From Paludibacteraceae bacterium (GTDB lineage Bacteria > Bacteroidota > Bacteroidia > Bacteroidales > Paludibacteraceae), in NCBI GenBank assembly GCA_905233375.1, contig CAJOEJ010000004.1:43300-107299 (forward strand): a stretch of 64,000 nucleotides of DNA. The letters are read 5' to 3'. The notes under the pieces are model-generated. The model was not told where the DNA came from and ran no database searches. It was given only the letters and a program-made list of their open reading frames with translations. Positions 54,219 through 62,799 of this stretch are shown here, piece by piece. The position numbers and the translations under genes are program-made. Position 1 is the first letter of the stretch; every line of letters begins with the position of its first letter.

Positions 54219-54965
54219 TTATTCGTTCTTTAATGTTTCAAAAAGACGGATCGTCTGTCCGGCAGCGGCGACATCGTGGACGCGGAGGATCGTCGCCCCC
54301 TGCTCCAGAGCGTAGAACTGCAGTACCTGGGTCGGTGCCAGACTGGTCTCCGGCGTGATGCCCAGCGGACGGTACACCATCGACTTGCGGCTGACACCCG
54401 CCAGCACCGGTCGCCCGTAGGATCGGAGGCTGCTCATCTGCCGCATGCAGGCATAGTCGGCTTCCGTACTGCCGATGAAACCGAAACCGGGATCCAGAAT
54501 CAGGTCTATATCCGCCAGATCGGTGCGCTGCGCCGGCAACGACAGGTCGCCGCATAATGTCCATACATAAGGTACGCGATGCGCACGCACGAGCGCGTAC
54601 ATGACTTCGCACCCGCCGGATATGTCATTGATGATCAACGGTCCGAACTGCTCCAGCGCCCGCCGGGCTATCTCCGGACGGAAAGTATCGACGGACAAAG
54701 GCACGTGCGGACAGGTCTGACGGATCACCTCCAGCGCCTGCGCCAGACGTTCCCATTCGCCCTCTTCGCTCACCGGCGTACTCCCCGGACGAGTCGAGCA
54801 GGCGCCTATATCGAGTATATCCGCCCCGTCCTCCACCGCCTGCTGCGCCCATTGAGCCACCATACGGCGGAACGAATCCGACGATGCCGAACCGCTCAAC
54901 AGACGGGAACCGGCATAAAAACTGTCCGGCGTCACATTCCCTATCGCCATGATCTGCGCTTTCAC
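54219..54965 (-). CDS. folP: Dihydropteroate synthase
   Basis: The 248-aa TIM-barrel protein carries the pterin-binding signatures NVTPDSF (10-16), DIGACSTRPGS (52-62), SVDTF (91-95), NDISGG (113-118), DPGFGF (158-163), GVSRKS (190-195, K194) and RVHDV (228-232). It joins p-aminobenzoate to dihydropterin pyrophosphate in folate synthesis. It is slightly shorter than most homologues (about 270). The promoter at 54970-55001 is close to the ATG, giving a nearly leaderless message. Confidence 0.95.
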   Translation of the reverse strand: MKAQIMAIGNVTPDSFYAGSRLLSGSASSDSFRRMVAQWAQQAVEDGADILDIGACSTRPGSTPVSEEGEWERLAQALEVIRQTCPHVPLSVDTFRPEIARRALEQFGPLIINDISGGCEVMYALVRAHRVPYVWTLCGDLSLPAQRTDLADIDLILDPGFGFIGSTEADYACMRQMSSLRSYGRPVLAGVSRKSMVYRPLGITPETSLAPTQVLQFYALEQGATILRVHDVAAAGQTIRLFETLKNE

Positions 54966-54969
54966 GCTG

Positions 54970-55001
54970 CAAAGGTACTACAAAAATTTGAAATAGACAA
55001 A
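54970..55001 (-). promoter_or_regulatory. Promoter of folP-cdaA
   Basis: TTTG (54998-55001), 20 bp, TACCTTTG (54970-54977). The -7 box is only 5 bp before the ATG, so a start near 54965 would leave almost no 5' UTR. Confidence 0.7.
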
Positions 55002-55080
55002 GATTTTACGATAAAAAACAAATTTATTTGGATTTTTAGCGGGAAAGCATTGTCGATTTGCACAAACGTGCGAACGTACC

Positions 55081-55118
55081 TTCGAGGTGGGACGGCTTGC
55101 CGTACAGGTGTCCTCGAA
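55081..55118 (-). repeat. Nested hairpin element, copy 3
   Basis: The outer stem TTCGAGG/CCTCGAA is identical to copies 1 and 2. The inner stem here is ACGGC/GCCGT, different in sequence but still paired. A GCAC/GTGC hairpin precedes it, matching the hairpin before copy 1. It lies between the hipA terminator and folP. Confidence 0.7.
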
Positions 55119-55220
55119 GTTACTCAAATTTTTGCATATATGCCAAATGTCGTTATTGTCAGGTGAATGCCGGTTAGTTTTCTCGTGAATGTCTCGATGA
55201 AGTCGATATGGAACGAGGTT

Positions 55221-55275
55221 TGAACGCGACCATCACGGGACCACGTCCCGAGAACGACCTGACCACACCCTGACC
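55221..55275. repeat. 11-bp array with the 42-bp repeat, second copy
   Basis: Five 11-bp units, most ending GACC (55221, 55232, 55243, 55254, 55265). The first 42 bp are identical to 20675-20716, including the CGGGAC-CAC-GTCCCG hairpin (55236-55250). Confidence 0.8.
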
Positions 55276-55301
55276 GGCTATTCATCCGCTAAACATACAC
55301 A

Positions 55302-55331
55302 CAAAAAAGCGACCCACAAAAATGGATCGCT
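55302..55331 (-). terminator. Terminator of hipBA
   Basis: A 9-bp stem AGCGATCCA/TGGGTCGCT (one G-T pair) is followed by six Ts on the minus strand, about 70 bp past the hipA stop. Confidence 0.75.
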
Positions 55332-55398
55332 GACTAACTGGGCTTTGATCAAGCGGGGGAGCAAAAGCTGTGTTAATGGTAGTTATATAGACCTATTG

Positions 55399-56628
55399 CT
55401 ATAGATATTCTGCTATCTTTTCAATCCATCTGTCGGGTACATGTGCTTGCTTTGCATATTCATGCCAACTTGACAACACAGACTGCACTTGTTGAATCAA
55501 AATTTCTGCTTGGCGTATATCGTTCATCCTTGCGAAAGATAGCAAATCATCTATGGTAATATCTGATGTCTTACCACATACACTTAATGAATGTTGATTC
55601 ACATAATCAGGTGCATCTACATCAATAGAAAACAAGAGGTCATACGCAGGTGCTAAATCCCATGTCCCATCCGAAGCCATTATGAAAGAGAAATTCTTGG
55701 AATGATCATCCACATTACCACCCAAGATATTCATCACTAACCTTTTGTACATCTGTTCATGTCGGGCTTTAGGGAGTTTTAACAGTCGCATAACGGTGAA
55801 AATATCCTCGTAGGAATCAGCCATATCTGACATAGCAGCCAAAGTTAGCATGTGCCTTTTTTCTCCATTTTGACGGTCAAACCGCTCTGCCAGAAAATGG
55901 TACTTCCCGTCCACTGAAAGCAACCGGCTCGGCATCATTTCTATACCGGCATCCTTCGCCATCATATAATAAGCCATCTCTACTTCCGGAAACGGAAAAT
56001 CGGCATCGTTGATTTTCAAGATATAGTATTTGTATTCTTCCGGCAATTCCACTTGACCAGAGCGGATATCCCCAGCCTCATTCATTGCTATAATGGCTTT
56101 AGCCCTTTTACCCCCGGCAGAAGTACCAACACGATACATATCTTCCAAAAGCAAATCGGAGTCAATATGTGCGACTATTTGTCGCCTCTCGTCTTGAAGA
56201 CTAAGTGCAGTCCGAACCAAATCCTGCGCACTAAGTGCCTTGGAAGCATCATTAGGCAGTTGAGCCGGAACAAACTCCAATGCGCCCATTCCACGAGAAC
56301 CCATGAACGAGAGTCTGTCCAAGGGTGTCAACTGACGCTTGGGAATGTTATTTTTCGATGCCCACGCATCAAACACTTTGTTTCCCCATTGATCCGGCAA
56401 TGAATCTGCTATAAAACGGGGAAGTCCGGCATATCGTTTTTCTTTGTTGCCATACATTGGTACAAGAACGTTTACGCTGTGTATTGATTTCTCCAAAGGC
56501 GCTATATCCAAGCCTTTCGTCAGGAAGTTATCATCGTACGCGAAAACTGCACAACGGGACTTTTCATCCCAAGACAGATATCCGGCGGTTAAGCCCCATA
56601 TTTGGACTGCGACTGAATTAACGACCAT
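55399..56628 (-). CDS. hipA: HipA-family kinase (toxin)
   Basis: The 409-aa protein shows the HipA layout. An N-terminal domain includes LPRFIADSLPDQWGNKV and LDRLSFMGSRGMGALEF, a P-loop-like VGTSAGGKRAKA (167-178) and the kinase catalytic loop N305-VDDHSKN (D308, K311, N312), with the metal-binding Asp in LAPAYDLLFS. HipA kinases phosphorylate aminoacyl-tRNA synthetases and cause persistence, and are held in check by the DNA-binding partner HipB. The hipB gene overlaps its start by 11 bp. Confidence 0.9.
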   Translation of the reverse strand: MVVNSVAVQIWGLTAGYLSWDEKSRCAVFAYDDNFLTKGLDIAPLEKSIHSVNVLVPMYGNKEKRYAGLPRFIADSLPDQWGNKVFDAWASKNNIPKRQLTPLDRLSFMGSRGMGALEFVPAQLPNDASKALSAQDLVRTALSLQDERRQIVAHIDSDLLLEDMYRVGTSAGGKRAKAIIAMNEAGDIRSGQVELPEEYKYYILKINDADFPFPEVEMAYYMMAKDAGIEMMPSRLLSVDGKYHFLAERFDRQNGEKRHMLTLAAMSDMADSYEDIFTVMRLLKLPKARHEQMYKRLVMNILGGNVDDHSKNFSFIMASDGTWDLAPAYDLLFSIDVDAPDYVNQHSLSVCGKTSDITIDDLLSFARMNDIRQAEILIQQVQSVLSSWHEYAKQAHVPDRWIEKIAEYL

Positions 56629-56917
56629 GCTTAATACGTTTTACTTGAGCTGTTTGTTTGTATGTTTGTTCCGGGTTCGGCGGTAAAGGAGGCAATAATT
56701 TGCCGACCTCCTCTATTTGTCCGACTACGCGCAAGAGAGCGAGAAGGGTTTGCAAAGAAAGATTGACAGCCTTGCCTGTTTCAAACTTCCTGATGGTAAA
56801 CACGCTGATGCCTGTTTGCACAGATACCTCTTCTTGCGTCAGCCTGCATTGAAGCCGGTATTGCCGGAATCTTTCTCCCAATAGCAATACTATTTCTGCA
56901 TTTGACATACCATTCAT
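56618..56917 (-). CDS. hipB: HipB-like XRE-family antitoxin/repressor
   Basis: This 99-aa protein has an XRE helix-turn-helix (FRQYRLQCRLTQEEVSVQTG ... TIRKFETGKA) and a Pro-rich C-terminus (LLPPLPPNPEQTYK). The ATG at 56917 is used because a TTG start further upstream would lie inside the -7 box. It probably binds its own promoter (56942-56973) as autorepressor together with HipA. Confidence 0.88.
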   Translation of the reverse strand: MNGMSNAEIVLLLGERFRQYRLQCRLTQEEVSVQTGISVFTIRKFETGKAVNLSLQTLLALLRVVGQIEEVGKLLPPLPPNPEQTYKQTAQVKRIKHGR

Positions 56918-56941
56918 AACGGTACTTTTTAAAATCCGCTG

Positions 56942-56973
56942 CAAAGATACTGCATTTTTTTGAATTATGCAAA
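56942..56973 (-). promoter_or_regulatory. Promoter of hipBA
   Basis: TTTG (56970-56973), 20 bp, TATCTTTG (56942-56949) on the minus strand. Confidence 0.75.
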
Positions 56974-56989
56974 TATTTTAATAAATAAC

Positions 56990-57429
56990 CGCAATTTTTA
57001 TTTCTGTTATCGCAAAATTAACACGATAAGAGCAATTATTGTTGCTGTTATTTTAAATATCTATTTATAAAGTATCTTTTCCTTATTGGGCTTTGATTAA
57101 GCCTTTTAATTTAACATTTACTCCCGCGACCATTTCGCGACTATCCTGAACGTCACAGATGGGTGCTTTTCAGGTTATTCCCTCTATCAAACGTCATTGG
57201 AGGGCGGTAGCTTGTTCCCTTTGGAGCGCAAAAAAAGAACAAGCTATATGGGAAATGAAATTGCAGAAAGGTGAATTTTGGACGTTTTTTGAATCTCAGT
57301 AAAGAATTGTATATAAGCTATTTATACTATAATATTACAGATATTGTCTAGGATTATAAGAACATGCCTCGCTTTTGACTCTTTAGCGGGTCTTATTTCA
57401 ATCCGTTTTTCGGTAAGAACAATAAAAAA
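56990..57429. other. Intergenic region without a supported gene
   Basis: This A/T-rich gap between hipB and the next terminator contains two 11-bp CGCGACC-type units (57125-57146), a 9-bp inverted repeat AGCTTGTTC/GAACAAGCT (57209-57217 with 57237-57245), and the recurring motif TTATTGGGCTTTGATTAAG (near 57084), versions of which also occur near 55337, 57475, 59137 and 63048. A 67-aa frame across 57322-57528 is a by-product of the terminator region. Confidence 0.5.
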
Positions 57430-57455
57430 TCCGCTTGCTGTGATTAGCAAGCGGA
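57430..57455 (-). terminator. Terminator of the DUF4143 ATPase gene
   Basis: A 10-bp perfect stem TCCGCTTGCT/AGCAAGCGGA is followed by six Ts on the minus strand, 80 bp past the stop. Confidence 0.85.
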
Positions 57456-57535
57456 ATAATAGGAAGAATCTGATTTTATTGGGCTTTCTTATTGGGCTTT
57501 GAGAAAGAGGGGGGAGCAAAGCAAACAATGATGAA

Positions 57536-58912
57536 CTATATATCCGTGGGAACTTCTAAAGAAGGTAAGATGACTTCATCTTTGGTTATTCGATGGAAGA
57601 ACATGATGTAGTAAATCGGCATGTAGATGATCTTCCCTTTCTGTTTCACTTCCCGTTCGTTGGATAGAACGATGCCCTGTGGAATATGATAGTCCGGCGT
57701 TGTGACAAAATGTGTCAAGGCACTATGTACGTAATAATTTTTACCGGATTTAACTTCCAACGGCAAAGCCGACAACGTGTCGAAGTCATCAATTAGGAAA
57801 TCCACTTCTCCGTGGTGTTTATTATCGTAATAATATAATTTCCTATAGCCATGCGCACGCAGTTCTTGTGCCACAACGGACTCATAAACCGTACCTAAAT
57901 TGATACTTCGCTCATCATTGAGAATAGCATTGATGTTGTAACTATACAAAATTTGCGTAAGGATACCCACATCGTTGAGATAGAGCTTTAGTAGGTTCTT
58001 AACAAGCGATTCCGCAAGCGGGAAACGCGGATTACTGATTGCGTTCACATCCAGCGCAATCGCCGATTCAATCAAGTACTCAAACTCGTTCTCATAGTCT
58101 GAATACTGCTTGCCCTCTTTATTCTCAATATTCTTAACGATGATACGTTTCTTCTTATTCTCCAACGCCGACGGAATAAAATCATACACCTTGCGGATCT
58201 TCAGTCTGTTCTCTTCATCATATTGAGAAGCATCGATACTATATAACTCATGCGTATCAGCTTGTACTTTACGAATAGCCACCATGTTACGGTCAGCCAA
58301 GAACTGGTTTACCGCATCAGGGAGTCCTCCGACAAGCAGGTAATAACGGAATAGCTTGAGAATGTAGTCATGCGTTGACTCATTGAGCGATTGACGTGCC
58401 TCGAATGCTTTTCGCATCGTCTGAATAGCCTCTTTACCAACACCCATTGCCCATAGGAACTCCTCGAAATCCAACGGGAACATCTGCCGGATATCTACAC
58501 TACCCATCGGAACCGAAGTCGATTTGGCTAAGGCGATTCCTAATTGTGAACCGCTGGCAATATACCGATACCTGCCTTCCTTATTGAGAAATTTGAGCAT
58601 CGTGAGCAAATGCGGATACGATTGAATTTCATCCAAGAAGACCAGTGTGTCGGATTTATCGCCCAACTGCCCACCGGCGATGATGCCTAACTGGAGATAA
58701 AAATCTTCTGTAGAACACACATTGGCAAACACTTTGGGACCTTCTTTGTCCTCACGAAGATCTATCTCAATGAAATGAGTGAATAACTGCTTGCCGACAT
58801 AGCGGATGAGATAAGACTTTCCAATCTGACGCGCTCCGTTAATGAGCATAATCTTTTTCGTGTTGGTCTTCAGAAACGTCCAAAGCTCAGTTGTGAATTT
58901 TCTTTCCAGCAT
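57536..58912 (-). CDS. DUF4143-type AAA ATPase
   Basis: The 458-aa protein has Walker A GARQIGKS (26-33), Walker B LVFLDE (90-95), the sensor segment YIASGSQLG, a MFPLDFEEFLWAMG segment typical of the family, and a C-terminal DUF4143 domain with a PD-(D/E)xK-like HHGEVDFLIDD ... LPLEVKSGKN core. These proteins are common accessory genes of unknown function in gut Bacteroidales. The promoter lies at 58938-58968, preceded by a 33-bp-period array. It is flanked by three related ATCCGCTTG-type hairpins. Confidence 0.88.
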   Translation of the reverse strand: MLERKFTTELWTFLKTNTKKIMLINGARQIGKSYLIRYVGKQLFTHFIEIDLREDKEGPKVFANVCSTEDFYLQLGIIAGGQLGDKSDTLVFLDEIQSYPHLLTMLKFLNKEGRYRYIASGSQLGIALAKSTSVPMGSVDIRQMFPLDFEEFLWAMGVGKEAIQTMRKAFEARQSLNESTHDYILKLFRYYLLVGGLPDAVNQFLADRNMVAIRKVQADTHELYSIDASQYDEENRLKIRKVYDFIPSALENKKKRIIVKNIENKEGKQYSDYENEFEYLIESAIALDVNAISNPRFPLAESLVKNLLKLYLNDVGILTQILYSYNINAILNDERSINLGTVYESVVAQELRAHGYRKLYYYDNKHHGEVDFLIDDFDTLSALPLEVKSGKNYYVHSALTHFVTTPDYHIPQGIVLSNEREVKQKGKIIYMPIYYIMFFHRITKDEVILPSLEVPTDI

Positions 58913-58937
58913 GATTATTATGGTTCAAAATCCGCTG

Positions 58938-58968
58938 CAAAGGTACTGCTTTTTTATGACATACGCAA
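58938..58968 (-). promoter_or_regulatory. Promoter of the DUF4143 ATPase gene
   Basis: TTG (58966-58968), 20 bp, TACCTTTG (58938-58945) on the minus strand. Confidence 0.72.
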
Positions 58969-58971
58969 TAG

Positions 58972-59104
58972 TTTTGTCATTTTTTCTATAGATTTATAGC
59001 TGATTTTTGTCATTTTTACGATTAAATAGTCATATTATTTTGTCACTTTTACGATAAAATATCCATGCAATTTTGTCATTGTTACAACAAAAATCCGCTT
59101 GCGG
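58972..59104. repeat. Four units at exact 33-bp spacing upstream of the promoter
   Basis: TTTTGTCA[TC]-type units start at 58972, 59005, 59038 and 59071. Units 2 and 3 share about 20 of 33 positions (TTTTACGAT core). The fourth runs into the hairpin ATCCGC-TT-GCGGAT (59091-59104). The array begins 4 bp upstream of the -33 box of the ATPase promoter. Confidence 0.75.
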
Positions 59105-59279
59105 ATGGGACAAGATAGTTTTATTGGTCTTTCCTTATTGGGCTATCGGCAACTCCATGGAATGTTATTCCGATTGCAAAGATACAACAAAAATTTGAAA
59201 TGTGCAAGATTTTTACGCATTTTTTGCAAGGCAGCGTCCGAAGTTACCACTTTTTTTTGCTCCCATATACCATGGTTTC

Positions 59280-59312
59280 CCGACGGTGAACCGACGGTCA
59301 ACCGACAGTCAT
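59280..59312. repeat. Three 11-bp units (CCGACGGTCAA type)
   Basis: Units at 59280, 59291 and 59302 share CCGAC.GT. This and the nearby hairpins are all I see in the gap 59105-59370. Confidence 0.75.
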
Positions 59313-59370
59313 AGCTAAGGTAAAAGGAAGAACCTTACCTTCTCAGGCTTTATACATATATTTACATCAC

Positions 59371-59403
59371 AAAAAATCCGCTTGTCAATCCCGGCAAGCG
59401 GAT
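59371..59403 (-). terminator. Terminator of the right-hand operon
   Basis: A 9-bp perfect stem ATCCGCTTG/CAAGCGGAT with a 10-nt loop is followed by Ts on the minus strand, 19 bp past the stop at 59422. Confidence 0.85.
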
Positions 59404-59421
59404 GGATAAATGAAGAATGGA

Positions 59422-60360
59422 TTAGAGATCTTTTATTATCTTAAAAGATATAACTACTTCGTCTGTTCCGCTATTCTCTATCGTCAAAGCACTAACTTTA
59501 ATGTCATTGACAACACCGGAATATTGTCTTTTCTCAGACCCTCTTTCTTCTTTAAAACGCATATTGCGCCAGAAGATTTCTGAAATATCCATTACTACCT
59601 TCTTTACATCATTGGATAATACCTGTAATTGGTATTTGTATGTCACCACAATCTCTTCTAATGTATTTAAATCAATAGAAACATACGATAAAACAAGTGC
59701 ATCTTGATTGGCTTCGTCTAAGAGTATAGCCAATGAGGGATTGGAAATGTTACCACAAATAATGTTACCTTTTAATTTCAAGTCCGGGTAATGATTGCGT
59801 AATACTTTATCCCATTTCTTGGCAGGAGTGAACCAATTAAGCGTTTGATCTCCAAGCGGAAAAGATACAATATTTGATAGTTGAGATTGGATTTGCTCTC
59901 TTCGTTTTACTTCCTCTTTATGTTTCTTGGCTTGCTTCCCTCTCTCGTTGTATGCTTTTTGAGCCATACTCATCCCATTAAGGACACGATTTATTTCATT
60001 GGCTATTTCAGTATTTGTCGAAGCGTTTACAATCACTCCTTTTCTCCATTTACTTTCTGTGCCCGTTGCTCCCAATTTCATATAAGGAAATAAATCAAAC
60101 AACTCTTCAGCACCTTTTGTATCTGACATAAATAATTTGCCATCCATATATTTTAATATTAGTGCATGATAAGAGTCAGAATGATTGGTAGAAGCATCGT
60201 CCAACACAAATTCGTATTGTAGGTATTGGGAGTAATCAGAATTTCTAATGGCTCCTTTTGTATCAACTAGTTTGTCAATTTCCTCCAATTGGTTTATAGT
60301 ACCAGCATTGAGCGCACACATCCATGCGGCGCACAATAATGTTAATACGAATTTCTTCAT
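59422..60360 (-). CDS. Secreted protein of unknown family
   Basis: The 312-aa protein starts with a signal peptide (MKKFVLTLLCAAWMCALNAG). A charged coiled-coil segment lies near residues 128-160 (MAQKAYNERGKQAKKHKEEV), between two beta-rich parts. I do not recognise a domain. It is the last gene of an apparent operon with the genes at 60382-63996, followed by a strong terminator. Confidence 0.75.
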   Translation of the reverse strand: MKKFVLTLLCAAWMCALNAGTINQLEEIDKLVDTKGAIRNSDYSQYLQYEFVLDDASTNHSDSYHALILKYMDGKLFMSDTKGAEELFDLFPYMKLGATGTESKWRKGVIVNASTNTEIANEINRVLNGMSMAQKAYNERGKQAKKHKEEVKRREQIQSQLSNIVSFPLGDQTLNWFTPAKKWDKVLRNHYPDLKLKGNIICGNISNPSLAILLDEANQDALVLSYVSIDLNTLEEIVVTYKYQLQVLSNDVKKVVMDISEIFWRNMRFKEERGSEKRQYSGVVNDIKVSALTIENSGTDEVVISFKIIKDL

Positions 60361-60381
60361 TGTGATAAATATTTTAGTTGT

Positions 60382-60819
60382 TTATTTTCTTCTGCGGTTT
60401 TTCTTTCCTTTCGGTTTCTCCGGCATTGGAAGAACTTGCATCGTTTGTACATATCCCATAGAACGGGATTCAATGAAATCTTCTATCTCCTCGAAGGAGT
60501 AACCCTTAGAATTTTCGGTCGTATGAACCACGGTGTTTTGCGAGACTTGAGCGCCATTGAGGTACTTGTTGGCATAGTTCAAACCCTTGACTTCTGCTTT
60601 GCGGGTAGTGGAATAATCGTTGTTACCGGGCTTTTCTGCCACAACGGATATGAGGTAGCAGTTATCCACATTTTCCACTATACGCGCGCCTTCAAAAGGC
60701 TCGTTCATATACATACGTTGCACATACTGCCCCAAATCATTGAGGTCAGAGTTGTACGATTGACTAAAAGCGGAGGCAACAATTATCATTGTGCCGACCA
60801 TAGATAATAACTTTCTCAT
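60382..60819 (-). CDS. Small secreted protein of unknown family
   Basis: The 145-aa protein has a signal peptide (MRKLLSMVGTMIIVASAFSQ) and a very basic C-terminus (KPKGKKNRRRK). The middle (YLISVVAEKPGNNDYSTTRK, KAEVKGLNYANKYLNGAQVS) resembles the LPP20-like repeat style of its operon neighbour at 61547, but too weakly to assign. Its start overlaps the stop of the DUF2971 gene by 1 bp, indicating co-translation. Confidence 0.7.
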   Translation of the reverse strand: MRKLLSMVGTMIIVASAFSQSYNSDLNDLGQYVQRMYMNEPFEGARIVENVDNCYLISVVAEKPGNNDYSTTRKAEVKGLNYANKYLNGAQVSQNTVVHTTENSKGYSFEEIEDFIESRSMGYVQTMQVLPMPEKPKGKKNRRRK

Positions 60820-61532
60820 TAATCTGATATTTTAATCGTTTTCACATTAAATTTATACAATTCAGATTTCCGAATCTTATCGGGAGATACTTCTTCTAAT
60901 TCGAGCATCTCTTTTATTGTAGCTTCTTGTTCCCCCGTCAATCTTGGATCCAATACGTATTCATCATAAAAACCTAAAGATATATCATGTATAGGTAATA
61001 AGTCATCTGTGTGACTTTCATTTTCAATAACTACTCTAATTTCTTGTTCATGGATAAATTCTATGCGTTTATAGAACGAACTATTCCGAAAGAAAGATTC
61101 TAAATCTTGCACCCTCAAGGGTGTAAACTTTTCTATTTCCACTTGGGGTAAATATATAATAGGGCGAATGTCATAATTTTGATCTTTAAGTGCGGTTCTT
61201 ATTTTTCCTATAGTTGTAGAAACTCGGACAGCGGAATCGTTCACAGAAGTTTTAAGATGTGAATAAATCCTCCACATGGCATCTGATTCGCCAGCAGCCG
61301 TCAAACATTGGCCATATAATCTATTTCGCATTTTGTCATCTGCGTGGATTGGAGTGCCGTCCTTTAATTGAAACAACTCTTTAAAAGCATAATTTTCGTA
61401 TACATCTTCCCATTTTGATATACGGTTGAAAACTATCTGATGAGATGCGAGATTTTTAATTAGATACTCTAACTTGATATATTGATATACAACAATAGAG
61501 TCATCTAATTCACATGATTGAACTTTTTCCAT
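60819..61532 (-). CDS. DUF2971-family protein
   Basis: The 237-aa protein matches DUF2971 by the opening VVYQYIKLEYLIKNLASHQI plus VFNRISKWEDVYEN, the central CLTAAGESDAMWRIYS (the family's C-x-S/T...MW..Y motif) and the later EQEIRVVIE and EYVLDPRLTGEQEATIKEML. DUF2971 proteins are cytoplasmic, of unknown function and frequently found near phage-defence or mobile genes. It sits between secreted-protein genes with 1-bp and 14-bp junctions, so the operon mixes cytoplasmic and exported products. Confidence 0.75.
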   Translation of the reverse strand: MEKVQSCELDDSIVVYQYIKLEYLIKNLASHQIVFNRISKWEDVYENYAFKELFQLKDGTPIHADDKMRNRLYGQCLTAAGESDAMWRIYSHLKTSVNDSAVRVSTTIGKIRTALKDQNYDIRPIIYLPQVEIEKFTPLRVQDLESFFRNSSFYKRIEFIHEQEIRVVIENESHTDDLLPIHDISLGFYDEYVLDPRLTGEQEATIKEMLELEEVSPDKIRKSELYKFNVKTIKISD

Positions 61533-61546
61533 AATAATATCAAAAT

Positions 61547-62788
61547 TTATTTTATTACTATCTCAAATCCTTGGAATCTTTCTATTGAATTCGCAGGTAT
61601 TGCAACACTTATTTGGTGAGATGTGATACATTTCGGATTAGAATATGATATGGTATATGTTGGTCCCATAAATGTTCCTCTTTCTACAGCTTTCTGCTCT
61701 TTTCGGGATAATTTAATTGGGGTTCTTACTTCAGTTAAAGCAAATGTAGATAAAAATTTTTTTACATCATATACATTTTCTTGTTCAAAGACGCTCATAA
61801 AATACTTTTCATTATGTCCGTACGTGAATATCCACTGCTTCCATTTTGATGAATACAACTGATATTCGCCTTTATAGTACATTTTGTTTGAGTCACATAA
61901 TCTTATGCAAATGGGCACTCTCCCTGATACTCCATATTTGTATGAATTTGAGGGATTCCCGATTTCTTGAATCTGATATCTGTGATATGCTTTATATATT
62001 GACCTTCCTATACGAATTTGATATTCTTTAAAAAGTTTCTTTGAGATAGGCAAAATACAATCTTCATGATGATAAAGATCATATTTATCATGGGTAAAAT
62101 AGGCATTTACTGTTTCTATATTCTCGTTTTTGCACAATGTTATCTCGTTTTGGGTCAACTTTAGTCCTTCTGTTGTCTTGTAATAGAGGTTATAAAAATT
62201 TGTAGATGCTATGTCTGACATAATTTTTACTTCATAATTAAAAGCATAGATACTGCCGATATCATTATTATCACGTAATTGGGGACCGTCTTGCATCTCC
62301 AATTCAAAAGTGAACATATCCTTAGCTATACTTTCTAATTGCTGAATCATTAATTTATATGCCTTTTCCGTTGATGATGCTTTTAATCGAATTAATTTTA
62401 TATTTGCCGCATAAGTAGAGCCGGCAAATTCTGCACGGGAGCCTTTGCTTTTAGCGTACGTAATTAATTTGTTTACGGAAATCGTTGTTTTCAAAGATAC
62501 GGAAACTTGTTTGTTCGGAAGTGTTGCAACTGCGAGTTTTTCATATTCCTTTACATTGCCATTTGAAACACTAACAATCTCATCTTGAACGAGTTCGTCA
62601 TTCAAGATGGTAGTGTTTGCAGAAACAAATGTTCCGAATGATTGCTCAATTGCACTTCGAAGAGCTTGTAATGTTGCTTGCTCTTCGTCTACACCAGTTC
62701 CGATGACGGTTAAAGTTACTTCGTCCACTTGGGCGAAAGTGGTTGCAGCAAATAACATTGCTGCAACAAAAGATAATAACTTTTTCAT
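61547..62788 (-). CDS. Secreted protein with a FlgT/LPP20-like N-terminal domain
   Basis: The 413-aa protein begins with a signal peptide (MKKLLSFVAAMLFAATTFAQ). Residues ~24-115 follow the FlgT-N/LPP20 pattern (VTLTVIGTGVDEEQATLQAL, AIEQSFGTFVSANTTILND, ending VSVSLKTTISV). The C-terminal 250 residues are beta-rich and unassigned. In other bacteria this domain is in periplasmic or outer-membrane lipoproteins. Here there is no lipobox cysteine. The operon partner genes are listed around it. Confidence 0.75.
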   Translation of the reverse strand: MKKLLSFVAAMLFAATTFAQVDEVTLTVIGTGVDEEQATLQALRSAIEQSFGTFVSANTTILNDELVQDEIVSVSNGNVKEYEKLAVATLPNKQVSVSLKTTISVNKLITYAKSKGSRAEFAGSTYAANIKLIRLKASSTEKAYKLMIQQLESIAKDMFTFELEMQDGPQLRDNNDIGSIYAFNYEVKIMSDIASTNFYNLYYKTTEGLKLTQNEITLCKNENIETVNAYFTHDKYDLYHHEDCILPISKKLFKEYQIRIGRSIYKAYHRYQIQEIGNPSNSYKYGVSGRVPICIRLCDSNKMYYKGEYQLYSSKWKQWIFTYGHNEKYFMSVFEQENVYDVKKFLSTFALTEVRTPIKLSRKEQKAVERGTFMGPTYTISYSNPKCITSHQISVAIPANSIERFQGFEIVIK

Positions 62789-62799
62789 TGTCTTAACAT

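Noticed and set aside
57322..57528. A 68-codon minus-strand frame after the DUF4143 ATPase
   Set aside because: It spans the ATPase terminator hairpin and has low-complexity composition.
58972..59104. Possible CRISPR array (33-bp spacing)
   Set aside because: The whole unit is degenerate, with no distinct conserved repeat plus variable spacer, only four units and no cas genes nearby.
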